A DNA stretch of 64,000 nucleotides, taken from contig OZ035961.1 of NCBI GenBank assembly GCA_964034945.1, forward strand, positions 22,249,661 to 22,313,660, in the 5' to 3' direction. Origin of the DNA: Chrysopilus asiliformis (Eukaryota > Arthropoda > Insecta > Diptera > Rhagionidae). The position numbers were made by a program, and so were the translations under genes. The stretch's first letter is position 1; every line of letters begins with the position of its first letter. The notes beneath the pieces were generated by a model. That model did no database searches and was not told the DNA's origin. It saw only the letters and a program-made list of their open reading frames with translations. Positions 24,175 to 35,558 of the stretch are shown here, one piece after another.

Positions 24175-24516
24175 GATTACAAAAAGTATTGGCAATTACA
24201 AGAGTTTGAGGCGATAATGGAAGAAGACACTACTAAAAATGAAGAACTTTGACGAAGACGAATACAGGAATGTGTAACTACATAAAAACATATCTTAGAA
24301 GAGGAAAACATAATTTGTACAACGCCAAAAAGCGTTGTTAAAAGAAAACCATAACATCGGACTATTTGTACTGTTTGTGTGTGGATGTTGAATACTATTT
24401 CCACCACATTAAGGATATTATCCCAAAACTGAAAAAATCAGTCGACGAAAAGCAGAAGCTTGTTATTCTACCTGCTTTTGTTAATTTCATCAAGATTGTT
24501 TTTGTCAGTGATCACT
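24175..24516 (+). pseudogene. decayed protein-coding relic (unknown family)
   Basis: One frame reads DYKKYWQLQEFEAIMEEDTT, then KNEEL, stop, RRRIQECVTT, stop, and ILEEENIICTTPKSVVKRKP before a third stop. A shifted frame from about 24346 continues to a stop at 24516 and includes VEYYFHHIKDIIPKLKKSVD and KLVILPAFVNFIKIVF. The charged, helix-like composition differs from chance ORFs here. It looks like a coding sequence broken by point stops (the TGA at 24250 could derive from CGA) and one frameshift. AATAAA follows near 24559. I cannot name the family; an association with the repeats upstream is possible. Confidence 0.3.
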
Positions 24517-24619
24517 AAAGAAACTATACAAACCATTTTTGTAAAGAAAACCGCATCCAAATAAACAATGTTCTTCAACATAAGTCTTTTTAAAAAAAAA
24601 TAATTATAATAAAAAAAAA

Positions 24620-27600
24620 CCAGAGTAAAATTGAACTTTTAAAAGGGTGTTGCACTAATCCAACTTAACCTAACCGTTCAGTGGTTCAAGAAGTCAGTCC
24701 CTTTGTCGAGTTCACTACTTAAAATTACCCTACATTGATAAAGTGTATCGATTTCAATCGTGTATGACATAAAAACTCATCAGACTATCGGAAAATGTGA
24801 CTATTGTGTGGATATTCCTCGCATATTCCCCGTAAGGCGTAACTTTTTGTCACACAGAATGTCTTAGAACTGAACACTTCATGCAGCCACAACGTCTTAA
24901 GGTAAAGATTTCTTGTAAGAAACTCGTATAGTATGATTCGTTTAGTCGTAGTTGGCTGTCAGCTTTCGGTGTAAAATTTTATAGAAGTCCATTCATGTAG
25001 GAATATGCAAAAGGGTTCAAAGGTTGACAGTAACCGCAGAATTGAAAGTTATTTTCATGTAGATTTTGAATCCTTACAAGGCAAATTGCGATGAGATACG
25101 ACGTACTCCGACCGCCTTTACCTTGTACGTGGGAATTTAGATTGAATCTTGCATAATTCGCCCGTGTCTTCCCGTCGTAATGGTTTGTTGTAGGAAAACT
25201 TGTATTTTACTAGGAAATATATGTGAGTGTGCAATTCCGTAGAATGTTCAAACTTCCAAACCTTTTAGTTCAGCTTATATTTTAGTCCTTTATTCATTGA
25301 TTTTATGCTAATGGGGAATCTAGCAAACATTCGGATCAAAAGTCTTAACAGTGGTGGATAAAAATTGTTGTGAAGGGGTTTTTTTTGTTTACGAGGTGGA
25401 AGCGAACAAATTCGTTCGTGTCATTTGAAAAATTCTTCTCCTATTGAAACTTCAACAGCATAAAAAATAATAAAAGATTGATCGAACTTGTCTTTTGTCA
25501 ATCCCAAACGTGAGAAAATTGATCAGATCTTACCTCAAAAATGACACTCGATTGGGTAACAGAATAACAAAAATTGGTTACATTGCGTTACTCGCGGTTG
25601 AACTTAAACGTTGCATATTTGGGAACAACAAAAGTCAGCACGGATTCAGAAACTATCGAATAAACGACCGTAACACGGTTTTTTAGAGCAGAGGGAAAAC
25701 CCCCAAAAAAATAATACCGAATTTCCATATTTTTAAAATACCAACGTTTTTCGTACAAAAACAAACATGAATACAACGGTCAAGCTACAAAGATTTCACC
25801 GCGTTTTTCATGTTTTCAAAATTAAAGAAAAAAACGTTTTTAAAAACAACTAGAAATTATTTTCCAAGAAAATGACTTTTTTAACACAATTTTGTAATCC
25901 ACTGTTCGTTGATGACGCTTAACTTTTATTTTACCATAAACTTCTTTCGATGTTATCGCAATAAAAAGGATGAAATGCGATTATCGTGATTAAGTAGAAT
26001 CAAATAAGGTGAGCAAAATAGTCCCTTTAGTGAATACATAACACTATTGAATTTTCTCCCTATATACAGTTCAACCTAAAATAAAAGCTTTTTATGTTGC
26101 TGTATATAACAAACTTACATATAATGCTCGTTAAGCATGTTTTCATCAATTAAATAGTTGTATTTTTTTTGGATCAATGTGGAAACACATTTTATTTGTT
26201 TTGTTTCATTTACGAGTATATTAAGTGAATTAAGATTATATTTATAACGTACTTCAATGAAAAGGTCAAATGTAATCTTGTCATTCAGTCAGAGGATCAA
26301 TATAGTAACATCAGTTTTCTACAAATAGAAAGATAGCATGGTCGAATTCTAACATTTTGTCATTGTCAAAATTTCTTGAAAATTTACTTTTACTTCCGTT
26401 ATCAAGAACTCCTCCACAAATGTTCGAAACAACATATTTTTTTTTTTGTGAAAAATACTTCTGCTTATAAAGTTCGAAAACTATTCGGAAGCATCTCAGA
26501 ATGTCTAATACTCAAACAAGATCTGACGGACTTTATGTGATTTTATATTTAAAAAAAATCTAAAAGATCTCATTTGGATTGTAAAGTCATAAAACTCACC
26601 TTAATCGAAAACCTCATTGATGCATCATTCACCGGCTTATCTGCAAACAAGAAATAAAAAAAACGTTAAAATTTGGCCTAAAGATTTAATCCGGTTTTAC
26701 GTGGGAGTTTTAAATTAAATAAATAAATATAAATAAAGTAAGAACTTCATTTTTCGACGGTGAATCAGATACAGGTTTCACTTTTAGAATGATCAATAAA
26801 AAAGACCACCAATCCTCTAAAAAAGGTGATTCAACTTTGTTGCATTTTTTCTCGGAAATACCACCATTTTAGTTTTGGTAAGCTTAAGCAGTGATTTTAT
26901 GGATATTTAAAGTTTTTTACCTGGCCGCAAATCACATAAAATGAGCTTTGTGCATTGGAGGAATGTTTTGATTTTTTTATAAACTTGAGTAAAAAGCTCA
27001 AAAAATAAATTTAAAAAAATGTGCAGCATTGGCTGTGAGTTCTTTGAAACCCTTTGAAAAAAAAATAATCCCATGTCATAAATTCGTGGAATTTTTCGAA
27101 TAATAAAATTGTGAATATAATTTGTTACGTTTTTTTGTGTTATTTTGTTATTTAATGGTCTAATTAATGTCTTTTCTCTGGGTAGCTTTAGAAGAGAAGT
27201 ATTGTGTTTTTGAAATATATCGAGTCAAAATTTAATGTTAGAAAATAGAATCAAAGTTTTATCACTTTGATATTACTAGGAGATTAATCCGTTTAATCCC
27301 ACATAATTTTTACAGTTTAAGAAGCATTGCAGGATTAAACCTCGTATTAATATTTGTTAAATTCTATAGTAGAATTTTTTTAAATCCACTACAAAATTTT
27401 ATGGGCCAATCTAAATATAAAATGTCTTCTTTGATTTAATAATTTATGATTTTCACGGAATGTACTCATATCAATAAAATTAAAAAGAGGTATTTTTTAA
27501 CCAAGGTTATTTTTGTTTTAAATTTTCGTTTTTATGCCAATGTGTTTGTATCCTCATAATTACCGCATCTCTCCTCTAATACTATGTGTCAGATCGACAT

Positions 27601-27684
27601 GCGATAAATTGTAGTATGTTACCTATAAAAATGCGTGGGTGCATTTCCCTCTTAAGGGGTTGAAGGGGAGCAAGAAGAATAAAA
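24620..27684. other. AT-rich, mostly single-copy DNA
   Basis: About 24,640-25,300 is less AT-biased and shows no repeat relationship in this window. The rest is AT-rich with homopolymers. Mirror ORFs at 25495-25776 are unconvincing. Confidence 0.4.
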
Positions 27685-28249
27685 AACATAACAAAAGCTA
27701 TAATTGCCAATATGGCAATTATTGGAGACCCGTATGGTGATATTCGTATCAAAATTCGAACAGTTGTAGCAAAATTCTACTAAGATTTTTAAAAATTTGT
27801 TCCAATCGGAGTTTGATGTATGGAAGTTTTATGTAGAACTATATCCTCAATAACTTTTGTTCTTGCACTTTTTTTTATAAGATGCACCGTTTTCGAGATA
27901 TTCGCAAAAAATGTTTTCGTTCGTATGGGGGGGTACCCCCCCCCCCCACCCCTAATGGTCCATTTTTGCTCATGAACGAACTTTGCCTCGCATTTTACGA
28001 AAAACGGACCTGTGCGAAATTTCAAGTCTGTAGCTCAATCCGTGCGCCCGAAATCCGCGCCACAGACAGACGGACGGACGGACGGACAGACGGACAGACG
28101 GACGGATGGACGGACATGCTAAATTCAACTGTTTTCATCATTCTAAACACACTGGTGTAATTCATTTTTGTGTGCGATGACGGGATCTTGGCGTTACAAA
28201 CGGTAAGGCAAAGTTAGTATACCCTTTGGTTTCACCATACGGGTGTAAA
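27685..28249 (-). repeat. dispersed repeat family A, long copy (A2)
   Basis: Starts CATAACAAAAGCTATAATTG with the hairpin ATTGCCAATATGGCAAT, then GACCCGTATGGTGATATTCG. The body contains a GGGGGGGTACCCCCCC palindrome (about 27927-27942), GAAATTTCAAGTCTGTAGC, a (GGAC/AGAC)n run (28064-28117) and AAACACACTGGTGTAATTC, and ends TTTGGTTTCACCATACGGGT. The CCCGTATGGTGA near one end and TCACCATACGGG at the other form inverted ends. The overlapping ORFs (DRRTDGRTDG-type) are translations of the simple repeat and are not genes. Confidence 0.85.
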
Positions 28250-28340
28250 CATCAGTTTTAGCAAAAGCTATTTTTTTACTCACAACACCCATTTTGTGAC
28301 AAAATAGTCATCGCGAAGCCTTGTGAAAGAGCTTCAGAAT

Positions 28341-28517
28341 CAGGAGTGATATTCCGTAACTTGTTTCAAGCGTTTGTTTCGAGTTAGATGAACAAGAAGT
28401 ATTCGCTGTCTCTGTTTTGACCGAAATAAATGACAGAGAGAAACCGAGATAGCAAATACCACTTTTTCTTCTAACTCGAAACAAACGCTTGAATCAAGTT
28501 ACGGAATACCACTCCTG
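28341..28517. mobile_element. hairpin MITE, 177 bp, class uncertain
   Basis: Arms begin CAGGAGTGATATTCCGTAAC and run to GTTTGTTTCGAGTTAGA, matched in inverse by the right arm with only a few differences (about 48 bp each). The centre is about 80 bp. CAGG ends could suit hAT, but the flanks (TTCAGAAT and AACGACGT) give no 8 bp duplication. Non-coding. Confidence 0.75.
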
Positions 28518-28734
28518 AACGACGTGAATGGCTGGAGTATGAAAGACGTTTAATTTTATACCTTTCAGAACGTTTTTTAAACCGTTGTTTTTTTTAAATT
28601 TTTGTACTTTTCAATCGATTAGGATGTTTGAATAAGCTTCTTTTTGAACCCCATTCAGTTCTTTGTCACCTCTTCCTCCCCTCAATATCTATGGAACAGC
28701 TAAAGGAAAGTTTCGCCCCCTTCCGAGCATTTGC

Positions 28735-28870
28735 AGGCGAAATGGAATTCCATGAAATACGTCACGCTAATTTCAGAGTTTTCTGATCCTTTCCCCGACC
28801 TCGTCAGTATTCGCAATTTTTTGTATATATTTCAATCCCGTCGTCACACCATCGTCGACCACCCTTGTAG
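28735..28870. repeat. family F fragment
   Basis: CCATGAAATACGTCACGCTA, then TTTCCCCGACCTCGTCAG, TCGCAATTTTTTGTATA and CCCGTCGTCACACCATCG follow the family F order. No ORF. Confidence 0.5.
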
Positions 28871-29533
28871 CGTGCACTAATTTTAAAAAGGATTATATAT
28901 GAGTTTAAAAAAAAAATGTTTGAATAAATTTAAATTTTTCTACTGGCTATAAAAAAAAGGAAATCATAGATCAGTATGCTTTTGGAATTTTATATTAAAA
29001 GGGATTTCTCATAAGAATTTTGACAGGACTTTTTAATTTGATTTTCGGGTAAATTGATTTGATTATGAATTTCTGATTGGTCGGAGAATTTTGTTTTTTT
29101 TTGGAAAAAAGTCGGAAAAAAGGAATGTTCGAGAGTTCGAATTTAGTCTTTGAAGAGTTTGGTTGGTGACTGGCAAAATTAGCCTGATTAATTAATTTTT
29201 TTTTGTGAATAATTTTATGAATTTTCTTTTAAATTAATTTAAAAAAAAAATAAGAATTGTGAAATTTAATAAGAATTGTGAATTGTGATGATAGTTAACT
29301 TTAAAATAACTTGAATAGAACTTGAATTGTGAAAATTACAATATTTTAATCGAACAAGATTTAAAAAAAAAAAAAAAAAACTACGAATAATTTCAAGAAG
29401 GAAAGAATAGAAGAGGAAAATATTCAGCGAAAAAAAAAGGAGTTTAATTGATTGCAGTTTTACCAGACCAAATCGTTGTTTAATTTTATTCAACACATTT
29501 AAAATTTTGAAGACATATTTAATCGCGAAGGAT

Positions 29534-29642
29534 CTTCGGAGCACCAAGAAAGCGGAGTACCAGAAAATCAAGAAAAATTAAAACTGCGCATTTCAACGGA
29601 GCATCAGAAAAGCGGAGCACCAAGAAGCACAAGAAAATTTAG
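29534..29642. repeat. imperfect direct duplication, CGGAGCACCAAGAA type
   Basis: CGGAGCACCAAGAAAGCGGA (29536) is followed about 60 bp later by CGGAGCATCAGAAAAGCGGA (29599) and then CACCAAGAAGCACAAG. Two degenerate units; purpose unknown. Confidence 0.55.
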
Positions 29643-30117
29643 GAAAATTTCAAGTAATTTTTTTTTGTGGCCAAATTATTTTTTTTAGGAATTAAGAAGG
29701 TTTAGATAGGGTTTTTTTTTTAAAGAAAAGAAAGGAATTGTGAAATAAATTGTTAAAAGAGAAAATTCCTAAAATTTCTTTTGTTTTTTTTTGATTTTTT
29801 TTGTTTTTTTTTGAGTTGTCCTTATGATTTTTTTTTTCAGGATTTTTGGGAAATCAGATTCATAAAGATATGCTTATTTTAGCTTAATTTAAGCGTGAGG
29901 GGGATAATGAGGGCGATGCAGGTGGTGTGATGAGAGGACATTGCAGATTTTGATCTGATTGAAGATGAGTACGGTATGGGAGAGTGCAGAAGGTGTTTGT
30001 TTGGCCCTACATATAAATTTTTTTTGTGTTTTTCCGAAACTTTTGCCACAATTAAAAACCCCCCCAACCCTGAGCTAAAGCCGGCGAAAAAGGGCATGTG
30101 GTCTGGCGGGTTTTGGA

Positions 30118-30190
30118 AATAAGCTCCGGCACCATGAGGTGTCCGTCACACCCTCAACCTAAAAGTGTGACGTATTTTACACACAGCCTA
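30118..30190. repeat. family F end fragment
   Basis: GTGTGACGTATTTTACACAC plus AGCCTA matches the reverse-oriented end of family F after a C-rich stretch. Confidence 0.4.
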
Positions 30191-31659
30191 ACCACATTTT
30201 GGTATTTTAGAAAAAATCATTAGAACTTTTCGCAACTCGAAGTATTAATACTGAACTTTTATTGTAAAAATATTGGCTTTTTGCATACTTTGTAAAAGAT
30301 CCGATTGCAATCTTTTGAAGTTCAAGAGAATTTATCTAAACAAAGTGGAATATAACATCCAATGAGAACTCCTTCTCAAAGACTTATTAGTTTGTGATAT
30401 TCCGAAACTTTTTCTAAAACTTTTCTAAAAAAAAGTATCTAAATACCAACATGAAAAGAACTTGTTTGATTGCTGAACTTGTTTGATTGCAAAGAAGTTT
30501 CTCTCTATATTTCTAGAGTTGAAAGACCATAACCTGTAAAGTGAACCTTTCCAAGAAAAACATTTTCTTGATAAGAAAAACAGGATGAAAAGTTGAAATG
30601 AGTTCAGAAATTTCATCAACTTTATGCCTTTCATTTGATGATGCTTCACCACATTTATCATAATGTAACATAAATGTTGAGGTATACACACTTTTTTTAA
30701 AAAAAAATATTCTCGCACTAAAGACATTTGATGAAGAGACTTGTTTAATTTTCTCATGTGAATTGTTTATTTACACATGGATTTTTTCCCATTTAAAATG
30801 AAATACTATCAGCTTTCACTTAACATGACGATGAATAAGGAAAAAAATATTGTCACTAAACGCTCTTCTTGGGCACGCGTTTCCACGTAAAAATATATAT
30901 GTGGAAAGCGTCCAATTTTCATATTGTTTACCAACAATGTTCTGTTGTTACTGTGAGAGCACTTCACGAATATTTCATTTCCTGTTACTGCAGTAAAAAA
31001 AAACTTGAAATATTTTCTTATGGTATTTGAATAGCTCGAAGTGGAATTGTGTTATTGAAATACAATTTCACTGGAAAAATTAATTTCTAATTTTTTTCCT
31101 GTATAAAAATTCAATTCCTATAGCTATCAACCATCTGCAATTATTATTATAAAAAGTGTTTTGAGTTTTTTTTATCTTGAAGATGCTTTTCCGAGATGAA
31201 GTTTTCCTCGCGGAAACAAACTTTAAATGGGAATACTCTGTAAATTCAGACTTTTAGACTCTTGAAAAAAGTTTGTACTATACAAAGACGAAAAAGGGCG
31301 AAATGGAAATTTTTCTCTGCTACCGAATGGATTTGGATTGCATTTATTTCTTTATAGTTGTTATAATGCACAGGTTGTAATGTAGTTTCACTTCCGTAAT
31401 GTAAGCTTGAGCTTTTACTCTATTATGTGCAAATTAAAAAGTATTACGTGCCATTCTGCATTATATTAATTTTTTAAATCTTTCGACAGTCTTTTATTGT
31501 AAAAAAAAGAAGATGAACTCTTTGAGATCTTTTCAACGTTTGTAAAATGTCTTTTAATTTTTTTCATAAAGGAGATTTAGTATACCGTTTGTAAGGCATC
31601 GAACATATCGTCGGACATAAAAATTAACTATACTAAAAATTGACTATACTAAAAATTAA

Positions 31660-31960
31660 CTACGGGTGTTTGGAATGACAAAAGATTTTGATGTCCGCAT
31701 GAAAATCCGTCTGTCTGACTGTCCGTGAACACCATAACTTTCGAAAGGACTGAGCTAGAGGTCTGAAATTGCGCGCTTTTGCGAGGAAAATTGAGTTCTT
31801 GAAGGTTAGTCACATCGAAACTTTACAAAGGCGAAATGTGTGTTTAGACTATGATCTTACATAAATCTTCCAGACATTAAACTCTAATCAAAAATCCAAT
31901 CGAACCACTCCCTCCTCCTCTCCCATATAAATAGATTTTTTTTTTAAATTAAAATTTGGT
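31660..31960 (+). repeat. dispersed repeat family B copy (B3)
   Basis: GGGTGTTTGGAATGACAAAA, GTCCGCATG, a GTCTGTCTGACTGTCC run, CCATAACTTTCGAAAGGAC, GAGCTAGAGGTCTGAAATT and GACTATGATCTTACATAAAT follow the family B order. No ORF. Confidence 0.65.
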
Positions 31961-32238
31961 CTCTCCTCAGATAGAATATATGACGATTGGCCCTTGGCAA
32001 TTATGTTTCAAAACAAGTCATTGGTCAAAAAGTTAAAAAAAAAATTGCCAGCAGCATATGTTTCTTTCCTTGTTTTTGAAATAAATTTATCTATTGTTTT
32101 ATATGTGGTTATAAGTTAAAGTAGCTTAAGTCGATTTTCAGGGGAAGCCAAAGTAATCTGTATTCGCATTTCCAGACAGATCTCTTTGGTTTCGCATGGA
32201 AATCGTCTTATGATGCTTTGCTTTTTGACACAGATATA

Positions 32239-32801
32239 TCGGGTCTTTCAACAAGGACATAACAATTTTGTATTTAAATAAAACACAGAATAATTGAGAT
32301 ATCAGGCTGAAATTTATTCCAGGTGTAGTGGACATGTTACATTTAAGTATGAAATTCGATGTCGTTCATATGGCCACCGCGAGCAGGTTTGCAGATCGAT
32401 TCTTTGGAGCCAATTTTCCACCACTCTTCCACACATATCGGCCGGAACGTTGGCAATTTCGCATTCGATATTGTTCCTGAGCTCCTCCAACGTTGTTGGC
32501 TTGTTGGCATAAACCAACGACTTAACATAATCCCATAAAAAGAAATCCAACGGCGTTAAATCGCATGAGCGAGGTGGCCATTCGACCGGACCATTTCTCG
32601 AGATTACACGATTGCGACCACCGACTCAGAATTTCGGTAGTAAGTTTTAATAATTTCCAAACGTTGCTCGTTCGTGAACTTCACCATGATAAAAATGTAA
32701 ACCTTGACTGACGTTTTAGCATTGCCAGATCATAAAAAAAAAGTTTTAGGGTGCGATTTTATTAAAATACAAAATTGTTATGTCCTTATTGAAAGACCCT
32801 T
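32239..32801 (-). mobile_element. internally deleted Tc1/mariner element, copy 1
   Basis: A 563 bp element with TA on both sides (32237-32238 and 32802-32803). The plus-strand left end is TCGGGTCTTTCAACAAGGAC and the right end is GAAAGACCCTT. The inverted ends share about 38 bp (GGGTCTTTCAAyAAGGACAT, AACAATTTTGTATTT). The transposase remnant lies on the minus strand, so the right end is the element's 5' end. The copy at 40266-40832 has the same two end types in the opposite orientation, which confirms the boundaries. Confidence 0.92.
32343..32687 (-). pseudogene. Tc1/mariner transposase remnant (N-terminal helix plus catalytic C-terminus)
   Basis: On the minus strand the ATG at 32687 gives MVKFTNEQRLEIIKTYYRN, the start of the N-terminal helix-turn-helix region of mariner-like transposases. 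After about 25 codons an internal deletion joins it, out of frame, to the C-terminal part RNGPVEWPPRSCDLTPLDFF and LWDYVKSLVYANKP. The Asp in RSCDLTPLD (codon 32560-32562) is the expected third catalytic acid of the DDD triad. A further frameshift lies before the terminal PARGGHMNDIEFHT. The family's usual length is about 340-350 residues (known), so about two thirds is missing. It cannot be active. Confidence 0.88.
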
Positions 32802-32803
32802 TA

Positions 32804-34288
32804 GTTGAAAATCGCCTAAATTTTTTAATTAAATGAAAAGCTTCAGAAAAAAAACTCTCCTAATTTATTTTGCAGTTTTAGAAAATTGTAGATTTCTCTT
32901 CCAAATCATTTTATTCCTCACCCTTGATTTCCCGAAAGATTTCGTACGAAAAATACTAAGTTTAATTAGTAAATGCCGATTAAGTCCAATTCAGTAATTA
33001 GAGAAAACACGGAATCCTTCCATCATAATTTATCACAAACGCGAGTGATCTTCGACTTTTTTTTGGTGTCTAATTCGTCTTAAAGTTTCTTTAAGTCATT
33101 TAAAAGATAAATGCTTGTCGCGTGCTTAACTTACACGCCCAAAAAAATCCCGTCACAAAATATATAGGAAAACTCCAAACAATAGTGTTAGACAAGTGTA
33201 GACAAATTAGAGACATACGTGGGTATAATTAATTAAAGTCATTAGTAAAACGATATCAGTAATAACATATTTTTCTGTTGAAAACACAATCGAATCAGTT
33301 CAATAACCTGTACTGCATTGAATTTCCCATGTGGAAAAATGCTTTTAACATTGTGTGTTTATTATTTGTCATTTATATGAGTATTTAGTGGGTCTCCAAT
33401 ATCGTAACTATTAATTTATTTAGTCGTGAATGACGAATACTAATTAAGACTAGCTGTAACATTCGTTCGTTCTGAAAACTTCTGAGTATATTAAAAAATT
33501 TCTTTCAAATCTTTTTCGTGGAAAAATTCGAAGAAATGAATTCTTTGGGTGTTATTTGAAATGTTTGTGAGAAAAACTTTTTTGCTGTCGTCCATATACG
33601 AAATATCGTTACGATGAGACGACGTAATTTTCTATTTCTGATATTTCGCTTTTAAAACGGCTAAAAGCCACATTCAAAACGTGACATTTTGTCGCCTTTT
33701 CTCCCTTTTCGCTGGATTTAATGCGCTAAATTATCGCTATGATGACGATGATCGTCCACCAAACAGCATTCCGTTTAATTTTAAAGATTCGCTCTATTTA
33801 CGCTCAAATCAATTTTCTTGCTACATAAAGCAGTTTGTTAAACTTTTTGAAATTCAAGCTTCACTTAATACAAGAGGACTACAAAATTTTCTCATCAGCC
33901 ATTTACAATTTTCCGTTTATTGAAATTCTGTTGTTAATGTAACTATTCTCGAGGTTGACTCGGTTGTTGTTGGTCGACTTATTACTTTTGACGATAACCA
34001 ACAAGTGAATATGTTCCAAATGAAATAATTGAACGGGACGAGAAATTAACAAAAAAACGTATTTTGCATACAGATTCAATTTTAATTAACAATTCAACGT
34101 CATGAGTTACGGAAAATCGGCAAAAGTTTCAAAAGTTTCGATTATATTCAAAATTTCATTCAACTTTTCCACACATGAACAATTATTGGGACTGGGAGAA
34201 AAGTTATTGTTTTAAGTACTTTTCAATTTTAGGGAAGCAGAAGTTGATATCATGAAAGCCAATTTTATTACTTACAGTTGGGTGTTTA
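32804..34288. other. AT-rich DNA, no recognised gene
   Basis: An 80-codon frame at 33681-33923 contains YRYDDDDRPPNS but no recognisable domain. Homeodomain-like ATTA words are frequent near 33,380-33,450. No element ends seen. Confidence 0.4.
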
Positions 34289-34403
34289 TAAAGGGTGGTT
34301 AAATTTTAAGGGCCGATGTTGAATGTGAACCACACCTAAACGTCAAGTTTTTTTCTGCATTTCATTTGACATTTCTCAATTTCAGACTAACTCAATTTGA
34401 ACC

Positions 34404-35048
34404 ATGGAAAGATACACAATCGAGCAACGCGTTAAAGTTATTCAGGCTTATTATGAAAATGGGCGTTCAAATCAAAATGCATATCGTGCACTTCGTGATT
34501 TTTTCGGTCAATTTAATCGTCCAAATGTGCGTACAATCGGAAAAATCGTGCAAAAATTTGAGCAAACCGGGTCTGTAGGAGATGTGAAAACACCAGTGCA
34601 TGCTCGTACAGCTCGTACTGCAGAAAATATTGCTGCTGTTCGCGATAGTGTGGCTGAAGAGCCGTCCACCTCAACTCGTCGTCGTGCCCAACAATTGCAC
34701 CTCCCACGCTCGTCGTTGATGAACATTATGCATAAAGACTTGCATTTACACGCTTATAAGGTGCAATTGACTCAAGAACTAAAGCCTCTTGACCATTTCA
34801 AGCGTCGTCAATGGTCAGAATGGTGGCAAGAAATGGCAACAGTGGATGATCAATTTTCGAAGAAAATCATCTTCAGTGATGAGGCACATTTTCACCTCAG
34901 TGGATTCGTCAATAAGCAGAACAGCCGCATTTGGGCGAATGATAATCCAAGAGTGATTGTCGAAAAACCAATGCACCCACAAAGAGTGACTGTTTGGTGC
35001 GGTTTATGGGCTGGCGGCATCATCGGCACGATATGCATTTTGATTTGA
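34404..35048 (+). pseudogene. Tc1/mariner-type transposase, truncated after the first catalytic Asp
   Basis: ATG in good context (AACCATGG). Residues 1-60 (MERYTIEQRVKVIQAYYENG...) form the N-terminal helix-turn-helix; a basic linker and second DNA-binding part follow (about 61-115, with STRRRAQQLHLPRSSL). The catalytic domain starts with KKIIFSDEAHFHLSG, where Asp159 is the first catalytic residue, and reaches VTVWCGLWAGGIIG. There the real sequence stops: the last codons (TICILI, stop at 35046-35048) are read from the inverse arm. The second and third acids are missing, so the 214-residue product could bind ends but not cut. The family is about 340-350 residues. The reading frame has no internal stop. 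Confidence 0.9.
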
Positions 35049-35111
35049 ACGCCCATTTTCATAATAAGCCTGAATAACTTTAACGCGTTGCTCGATTGTG
35101 TATCTTTCCAT
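35026..35111 (-). pseudogene. inverse duplicate of the transposase start
   Basis: On the minus strand, ATG at 35111 repeats the first 28 codons of the frame at 34404 exactly (MERYTIEQRVKVIQAYYENG and on), then runs into the spacer. It is part of the fold-back right arm. Confidence 0.9.
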
Positions 35112-35558
35112 GGTTCAAATTGAGTTAGTCTGAAATTGAGAAATGTCAAATGAAATGCAGAAAAAAACTTGACATTTAGGTGTGGTTCACATTCAACATC
35201 GGCCCTTAAAATTTAACCACCCTTTACTTTACTAGCTTGCATACCCGTCGTTGCCGGGTTAAGTTTTTTCAAATTTTTATTTTTTTGATGGTCTATGTTG
35301 GAGTTAAACTTTAGGCCAATCGGCTCGGTAGTTTCTCCGCGAAAGGGTAACATAGAGGAAGAGCTAATTTTCGAGATCACTTTACCCCCTCCCCTTACTC
35401 CCCCACCTCTCGGGCGACTTTTTAATGGGTCGTTGTTGGGGCTGGACCCCCGACGAACATCTATGCCAAATTTCAGGCCTATCGGTTCAGTCGTTTCCCG
35501 CGAAAGAGTAACATAGAGGGAAAACTAAGTTTCGAGATTACTTTACCCCTCCCCTTAC

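Larger units (their letters stand above)
28871..31650. other. AT-rich DNA with small local repeats
   Basis: Contains the tandem-like AAGAATTGTGAA patch at about 29260-29290, the duplicated patch at 29534-29642, a family F end at 30118-30190 and a short hairpin near 30880-30911 (GCGTTTCCACGTA / TATGTGGAAAGCG). No coding sequence supported. Confidence 0.4.
34291..35224 (+). mobile_element. fold-back Tc1/mariner derivative (5' end duplicated in inverse)
   Basis: A 934 bp element with TA at 34289-34290 and 35225-35226. The left arm (34291-34489) and right arm (35026-35224) are 199 bp inverse copies with one mismatch that I can see. They start AAGGGTGGTTAAATTTTAAG and continue through the upstream region, the ATG and the first 28 codons of the transposase. 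The 536 bp spacer holds the next part of the same ORF. The normal 3' half and 3' end are absent and replaced by the inverse 5' end. Arm identity implies a recent origin. Confidence 0.93.
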
